Shown one piece after another: positions 15,931 through 19,876 of a stretch of 19,876 nucleotides of DNA. The stretch's first letter is position 1. Each line of letters begins with the position of its first letter. The notes beneath the pieces are model-generated. The model was not told where the DNA came from. It was given only the letters and a program-made list of their open reading frames with translations, and made no database searches. The stretch is taken from NCBI GenBank assembly GCA_003648225.1, contig QMOL01000017.1:1-19876 (forward strand). Direction: 5' to 3'. The stretch is from Chlamydiota bacterium. GTDB lineage: Bacteria > Auribacterota > UBA3054 > B51-G9. Made by a program: the position numbers and the translations under genes.

Positions 15931-17081
15931 TATTTTTCATTTTTACAGCTGTTCAGAAAATTTGTAAAAGCCGCCGTTTTTCTGAAATCATCTAATGCAG
16001 CATGAGAAGAAACGTAGTTTACAAAATGTTTGTCATATCGCACTGCCTGAGCAAAACTGACCGCGGCTGTGTCGTAAAGCCCTCTTCTCGCAAGCATACA
16101 TCCATAATTAAAATAAGCGACCGGATAGTCCGTATTTTCATCCACCGCTCTTTTGAAAAGATCTTCTGCTTCGGCATAATCACCGATATTCATTCTAATC
16201 ATACCAAGATTATCAAGTAAATAAGCTGATTGCAATGGTGTCAAAACTGTATATTTTAGGTTAACAAGAGCTTTTCTATAAGCGTTTTCCGCCGCGAACG
16301 GTTCCGCAGGTACTTTAAAATGAAGAGTGTGCCCAAGATAAGCATATAAGAGCGCGTGATTCGGAAAATCAGAAATCAGCTTTTTAAATTCTTTTTTCGC
16401 TTTTTTAAAATTATTATTGTTAAAATCAGAAATCGCCGATGTCAACCTTTCGCCTTCACAATCTTCAAGAACTTTAGTGTAAGTTTGCCTTCCGGCGACT
16501 GAATTATCAATTGCAAGACCTTTACGAAAAGCGCGCAAAGCTTTTTTTGATTTTCCAAGTTTATCGTACGCCACACCAAGGTCAAAATAAATTAACGCGT
16601 CATTTGTATTTAAATCAACCGCTTTCTCAAGAGATTTAGCGGCTGAATAAGCCGCGCCGCCAATTAATTGCGCGTAACCGAGATTTCTGTAAGCTAAAGA
16701 ATTATCACGGTCAAGTTTGGTCGCCTTTTGAAGTTCAATTACCGCGATATCAAGCTTCTTCTGCGCAAGAAATAAATCACCTAAACATAGATGCGCGTTG
16801 GCATCAAGAGGATATAAGTCAATAAATTTATTATATATTTTCTCCGATTTGTCATATTCTCCGGTCTTTTGATAAAGTGCGCCAAGAGTAAAAAGGATAG
16901 TCTTTGATCTTGGAGATTTCTTTAATGCTTCTTCATAATGCTGTGTTGCCCGGTCATAATCGTGTGTACCAGCTGCATATTTCCCCAGTCTTATGTGCTT
17001 TCTAACATTTTCACTTGTCAGGGAAGCACCAACTGAAGTGGCAAAAAGAAAAAGAATTGTAGCTAAAACAGCGTGTCTCAT
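15930..17081 (-). CDS. Secreted tetratricopeptide-repeat protein
   Basis: A 383-residue protein with a signal peptide (MRHAVLATILFLFATSVGA, likely cleaved near residue 19) followed by about eight to nine TPR units through the rest of the chain. Clear units include GKYAAGTHDYDRATQHYEEAL, GALYQKTGEYDKSEKIYNKF and LGYAQLIGGAAYSAAKSLEKAV; a less regular stretch lies around 195-235. It probably sits in the periplasm as a protein-protein scaffold, for instance for envelope or secretion complexes; partner unknown. ATG 17081 is chosen because it begins a textbook signal peptide. An upstream in-frame start at 17177 would read through GC-rich palindromic DNA and bury the signal. No lipobox. Cannot be named more closely. 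Confidence 0.85.
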   Translation of the reverse strand: MRHAVLATILFLFATSVGASLTSENVRKHIRLGKYAAGTHDYDRATQHYEEALKKSPRSKTILFTLGALYQKTGEYDKSEKIYNKFIDLYPLDANAHLCLGDLFLAQKKLDIAVIELQKATKLDRDNSLAYRNLGYAQLIGGAAYSAAKSLEKAVDLNTNDALIYFDLGVAYDKLGKSKKALRAFRKGLAIDNSVAGRQTYTKVLEDCEGERLTSAISDFNNNNFKKAKKEFKKLISDFPNHALLYAYLGHTLHFKVPAEPFAAENAYRKALVNLKYTVLTPLQSAYLLDNLGMIRMNIGDYAEAEDLFKRAVDENTDYPVAYFNYGCMLARRGLYDTAAVSFAQAVRYDKHFVNYVSSHAALDDFRKTAAFTNFLNSCKNEK

Positions 17082-17095
17082 GTGTTTAGTATTTG

Positions 17096-17116
17096 CGAAA
17101 CACCCGGAGAGTTTCG
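17096..17116 (-). promoter_or_regulatory. Hairpin in the leader of the TPR gene
   Basis: CGAAAC and GTTTCG pair perfectly around a 9-nt loop, ending 15 nt before the ATG. A leader structure or operator is possible; there is no direct sign of function. Confidence 0.35.
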
Positions 17117-17122
17117 GGCAAT

Positions 17123-17143
17123 GTTCAGTGTTCGGTGTTCGAT
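17123..17143. repeat. Three 7-nt tandem repeats upstream of the TPR gene
   Basis: GTTCAGT, GTTCGGT and GTTCGAT, in exact 7-nt register, just outside the GC-rich palindromic element. Confidence 0.6.
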
Positions 17144-17206
17144 TGTAGCCGCTGCCGCCGGCTGCGGATTCCGGCATCGCCGGAAAAGTATTCGATGTTT
17201 ACAATC
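17141..17206. repeat. 66-bp GC-rich double-palindrome element with inverted ends
   Basis: GATTGTA (17141-17147) and TACAATC (17200-17206) form perfect 7-bp inverted ends. Inside are two palindromes: 17149-17167 (CCGCTGCCG / CGGCTGCGG, one mismatch) and 17169-17185 (TTCCGGC-ATC-GCCGGAA, perfect 7-bp stem). It is much richer in G/C than its surroundings. The layout resembles REP/BIME or MITE elements; no target duplication is evident. Confidence 0.55.
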
Positions 17207-17266
17207 CCGGATTCATAGCACAATCTTGTAACTTTTACTCATTAATCCACAAGCAAAAAACTTATG

Positions 17267-18088
17267 TTACTTTTTATAATATTTCAGCGCTTCTGGTAAA
17301 TTCTGCTTTATCTTTTGAATTCTTGTTTCGTCAGCCGGATGGGTGCTCATAAGTTCGGGTGGCGCCTGTCCTTTTTTATTTTCGCTCATTCTTTGCCAAA
17401 AAGTAACCGCTTCCCTCGGATCATATCCCGCAATTGACATAAATATCAATCCAAGTTTATCAGCTTCGCTCTCTTGCAATCTGCTGTATGGAAGTACAGC
17501 GCCATATTGAGCTCCCAATCCATAAACCTGCATCCACATTTTTTGAGTTTCCGCCGGTTTGGTTCTCATTGCGGCAGATAAAGCGGTACCGCCCATTTGA
17601 ACCAACATTTGCTGACTCATTCTTTCGTTTCCGTGTTCAGCGATTGCGTGAGCGATTTCGTGGCCCATAACAACAGCAAGTCCCGTCTCTGTTTTTGTCA
17701 ATGGAAGAATACCCGAATAAACAACAACTTTTCCTCCCGGCATACACCAGGCATTTTGTTCAGGACTGTCCACGAGATTAAACTCCCAATTATAATTAGA
17801 AATCCTGTCAGCCAGCCCGTTATCAGTAAGATATTTTTCCACGGCTTTTTGTATTCGGTGACCAACTTTCTTAACCATTCGGGTCTGTTGTTTATTTGTA
17901 CTTTTCTTGTTACTTTTCAGAAAATCACCATATTGCTGATAACTCATCGACAACATAGTCGAATTAGGGATCATATTTAATTGATGTCTTCCAGTTATAG
18001 GAACCACGCTGCAAGAGATAATAATCAGCGTAACAAAAGTAATAACGAATAATAATATTTTGTTTTTCATATTTTTCATGTTTTTCAT
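17267..18088 (-). CDS. M48-family metalloprotease, lipoprotein
   Basis: A 273-residue zinc metallopeptidase of family M48 (LoiP/YcaL/BepA-like catalytic domain). It probably acts in the periplasm on misfolded envelope proteins. A lipoprotein signal (KILLFVITFVTLIIISC) places the lipidated cysteine at residue 26 of the longest form. The HEIAH zinc motif is in VVMGHEIAHAIAEHGNERMS, with the third ligand in QESEADKLGL and the family C-terminal STHPADETRIQKI. There is no C-terminal TPR as in BepA, but a TPR protein is the next gene downstream, so the two may work together (inference). The start is ambiguous: three in-frame ATGs at 18088, 18079 and 18070 form a 9-nt tandem repeat, and all leave a workable signal peptide. 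A good promoter lies at 18112-18140. Confidence 0.93.
   Translation of the reverse strand: MKNMKNMKNKILLFVITFVTLIIISCSVVPITGRHQLNMIPNSTMLSMSYQQYGDFLKSNKKSTNKQQTRMVKKVGHRIQKAVEKYLTDNGLADRISNYNWEFNLVDSPEQNAWCMPGGKVVVYSGILPLTKTETGLAVVMGHEIAHAIAEHGNERMSQQMLVQMGGTALSAAMRTKPAETQKMWMQVYGLGAQYGAVLPYSRLQESEADKLGLIFMSIAGYDPREAVTFWQRMSENKKGQAPPELMSTHPADETRIQKIKQNLPEALKYYKK
18068..18088 (-). repeat. Triple tandem start codon of the M48 gene
   Basis: ATGAAAAAC, ATGAAAAAT, ATGAAAAAC: three 9-nt units encoding Met-Lys-Asn each, so any one could initiate. Copy number changes would keep frame. Confidence 0.6.
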
Positions 18089-18111
18089 ATAATTTAGTTA
18101 AATCTATATAT

Positions 18112-18140
18112 ATAATACTCAAACTTAAGTTTTTTATCAA
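18112..18140 (-). promoter_or_regulatory. Promoter of the M48 protease gene
   Basis: TTGATA (18135-18140), 17-nt spacer, TATTAT (18112-18117) on the minus strand; each hexamer matches consensus at 5 of 6. It is back to back with the rightward promoter, with only 3 bp between the two -35 boxes. Confidence 0.65.
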
Positions 18141-18143
18141 TAA

Positions 18144-18172
18144 TTGAAGATTTTTCCATTTTCTGGTACAAT
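18144..18172 (+). promoter_or_regulatory. Promoter of the small gene and mutL
   Basis: TTGAAG (18144-18149), 17-nt spacer, TACAAT (18167-18172) on the plus strand. The ATG of the small gene follows 34 nt after the -10. Confidence 0.62.
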
Positions 18173-18205
18173 TTGTAATACTATTTTAATTTATTGTTTA
18201 AAACT

Positions 18206-18505
18206 ATGCTCGGATTCAATAAAAATGCTTTTGCCGCTCCGGTATCAAAAAACGACCACACGGTATTAATTAACAAAATTGCCGAATCCATTGTTCGCAG
18301 GCGAATGGCTGTACCAGCCGTTTTGCTTATTGAGTCCTGTAAACCGATTAACAGAATTGCGAGTCAATTTATGATCGTAATTTCTCCCCTGTTGGCTCTT
18401 TTTGTTTCTTATGAACAAATTGACTCTTTTTGCGATATGCTTCAGGACAAAAATTGTGTCGAAAAATTGCTCAGAGAAATCAAACACAAAAATAACGATA
18501 TTTAA
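18206..18505 (+). CDS. Small uncharacterised protein upstream of mutL
   Basis: A 99-residue protein I cannot assign to a named family. It begins with a polar stretch, followed by INKIAESIVRRRMAVPAVLLIES (about 22-44), a Lys-Pro turn (CKPIN), a hydrophobic segment SQFMIVISPLLALFVSY (about 53-69) and a charged amphipathic tail (MLQDKNCVEKLLREIKHK). The pattern of RRRMxVPAxxxxES, then a KP turn, a short hydrophobic helix and an acidic/basic LLxD..xVExLLxxI tail looks conserved rather than random. From memory, similar short proteins occur in other bacteria; this is unverified. One membrane-associated helix is likely. ATG 18206 is preferred over an in-frame TTG at 18194. The gap to mutL is 22 nt, and both are probably driven by the promoter at 18144-18172. 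Functional coupling to MutL is inferred from position only. Confidence 0.72.
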   Translation: MLGFNKNAFAAPVSKNDHTVLINKIAESIVRRRMAVPAVLLIESCKPINRIASQFMIVISPLLALFVSYEQIDSFCDMLQDKNCVEKLLREIKHKNNDI

Positions 18506-18527
18506 TTAATTAATTTCTATAAATATT

Positions 18528-19876
18528 ATGCCCGATATTAATGTCATCCTCGCTACCGATTGCGGATCAACCACTACCAAAGCAATCCTAATAGAGAAAA
18601 TTAACGGTCAATATAGACTCACCGCGAGAGGTGAAGCGCCAACGACTGTTGAAGCTCCGGCTGAGGATGTTACGCGGGGTGTTATAAATTCCATTGCTGA
18701 AATTGAAGACATTACCGGCAAAACTTTCATTAAAGAAGATAAATTAATCGTTCCGCGTGAAGGAGATAAAGGCGCTGATATTTATGTCTCCACTTCCAGC
18801 GCAGGCGGCGGACTGCAAATGATGGTCGCAGGCGTCGTTAAACAAATGTCGGCTGAAAGTGCCGAAAGAGCCGCTCTCGGCGCGGGAGCTATCGTGATGG
18901 ACGTCCTCGCAACCAACGATAAACGTCGATTGTTTCAGCGTATTGAAAGAATTAGAAATCTTCGCCCCGATATGATTTTGATTTCCGGCGGGACAGACGG
19001 AGGAACCGTTCGCCACGTTGTCTCTCAAGCGGAAGTGATTGCCGCTGCCGACCCGAAACCGCGTTTTGGAATTGGCTACGAGCTTCCCATAATTTTTGCC
19101 GGAAATGTTAAAGCCCGTGATGCCGTAAAAGAAACACTCAACGAAAAAACGGCTTTACAAATTGTTGATAATTTACGACCTACATTGGAAAACGAAAACC
19201 TTAAACCGGCGAGGGATGCAATTCATGACCTTTTTCTTGAACATGTTATGCAGCATGCACCGGGTTACAAAAAATTAATGACATGGACGTCCGCATCGAT
19301 TATGCCTACTCCGGGCGCTGTGGGCGATATTATGCAGCTTATCGCTAAACGTGAAAACATTCAGGTTGTCGGAACTGATATCGGCGGCGCGACAACAGAC
19401 GATTTCAGCGTTTTTCGCGCTGATAGAGACGATCCTGAAAGTAAATTCGTTTTTAATCGTACCGTTAGCGCGAATCTCGGCATGAGTTACAGTATTTCTA
19501 ATGTCGTTGCTGAAGCAGGAATTCCTAATATTATGCGATGGGTTTCTTTTGATGTTGATGAACGAATCTTAAGAAACAGCATCAGAAATAAAATGATCCG
19601 CCCAACGACAATTCCTCAAGGATTAAACGGATTAATTATTGAGCAGGCAATTTGCAGAGAAGCTTTGCGACTCGCTTTTGTCCAACATAAACAAATGGCG
19701 GTGGGATTACGCGGCATCCAAAAACAATCTTCTATCGGTGACGCTTTTTCTCAAAAATCTTCCGGCGAAACTCTCGTTGATATGATCGGACTCGATTTGA
19801 TTGTTGGTAGCGGCGGAGTTCTCTCACATGCCCCTCGCAGAAATCAAAGCGCGTTGATGATGATTGACGGTTTCGC
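18528..19876 (+). CDS. GlmL/MutL-family ASKHA protein (3' end missing)
   Basis: 449 residues are visible before the right edge cuts the gene. It belongs to the GlmL/MutL family (PF13941), best known from glutamate mutase operons and, as GlmL-related proteins, from ornithine degradation loci. It is unrelated to the mismatch-repair MutL. The ASKHA-type phosphate loops are present: DCGSTTTK (11-18) and DIGGATTD (284-291), along with SGGTDGGT (about 145-152) and GSGGVLSHAPR near the visible end. Because the motif that ends the clostridial proteins (about 460 residues) is only just reached and sequence continues, this is probably the long form. The likely role is ATP-dependent maintenance of a B12 enzyme; that is family-level inference, and no B12 enzyme lies in the window. 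ATG 18528 follows the small gene by 22 nt. Confidence 0.88.
   Translation, partial: MPDINVILATDCGSTTTKAILIEKINGQYRLTARGEAPTTVEAPAEDVTRGVINSIAEIEDITGKTFIKEDKLIVPREGDKGADIYVSTSSAGGGLQMMVAGVVKQMSAESAERAALGAGAIVMDVLATNDKRRLFQRIERIRNLRPDMILISGGTDGGTVRHVVSQAEVIAAADPKPRFGIGYELPIIFAGNVKARDAVKETLNEKTALQIVDNLRPTLENENLKPARDAIHDLFLEHVMQHAPGYKKLMTWTSASIMPTPGAVGDIMQLIAKRENIQVVGTDIGGATTDDFSVFRADRDDPESKFVFNRTVSANLGMSYSISNVVAEAGIPNIMRWVSFDVDERILRNSIRNKMIRPTTIPQGLNGLIIEQAICREALRLAFVQHKQMAVGLRGIQKQSSIGDAFSQKSSGETLVDMIGLDLIVGSGGVLSHAPRRNQSALMMIDGF

Noticed and set aside
17082..17177. N-terminal extension of the TPR protein
   Set aside because: It would translate the palindromic repeat and hide a good signal peptide beginning at 17081.
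18528..19876. DNA mismatch-repair MutL
   Set aside because: No GHKL ATPase motifs; the DCGSTTTK and DIGGATTD loops identify the GlmL/MutL ASKHA family, which only shares the name.

Overview
This is an AT-rich bacterial chromosome segment with dense, mostly housekeeping gene content. Eighteen protein-coding genes are supported. Sixteen lie on the minus strand and two, at the right end, on the plus strand. I see no tRNA, rRNA, CRISPR array, insertion sequence or prophage. The gene set (Gln/Asn-tRNA amidotransferase, MEP isoprenoid pathway, RseP, sigma-54 two-component pair, lipoprotein M48 protease) indicates a bacterium, probably diderm. I cannot name the phylum with confidence; FCB- or PVC-type lineages are plausible. 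Almost no gene has a Shine-Dalgarno sequence and leaders are nearly pure A/T, yet sigma-70-type promoters with 17-nt spacers are recognisable.

Layout, left to right. 1-901: gatA (partial), with a good promoter at 942-970. 1020-1922: EamA-family exporter. 2044-3522: DEAD-box RNA helicase with a possible terminator downstream. 3672-15881: a long same-strand run, read right to left as phosphoglucomutase, dxr, a vapBC-type toxin-antitoxin pair, rseP, xseB, dxs, soluble PAS histidine kinase, NtrC-type response regulator, DUF2062 membrane protein, and a tandem double glycosyltransferase. Most gaps in the run are 1-36 nt, so it is probably largely one operon; the larger gaps are beside vapB (173 nt) and before the glycosyltransferase (91 nt). 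15930-17081: secreted TPR protein. 17267-18088: M48 lipoprotein metalloprotease. 18089-18205: divergent promoter region. 18206-19876: a small conserved-looking protein followed by a GlmL/MutL-family ASKHA protein that runs off the right edge.

How the genes fit together. The dxr-rseP and xseB-dxs pairings known from many bacteria are merged here into one cluster carrying both entry steps of the MEP pathway. A toxin-antitoxin module sits exactly between dxr and rseP. It brings a perfect consensus promoter and the only clear Shine-Dalgarno of the window, and its PIN toxin has Lys where the family normally has a metal-binding Glu. The histidine kinase and regulator form a cytoplasmic two-component system. 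The DUF2062 and glycosyltransferase genes suggest lipid-linked sugar or envelope polysaccharide work. The MutL-type protein points to a B12-dependent carbon-skeleton mutase or aminomutase, or an unrelated role of this ASKHA family, encoded outside the window.

The less expected signals are: the promoter-bearing TA insertion with an altered toxin active site; the small protein paired with long-form MutL; short tandem arrays of 7-9 nt units placed at gene ends; a 66-bp GC-rich double-palindrome element; and a three-PDZ-like RseP.
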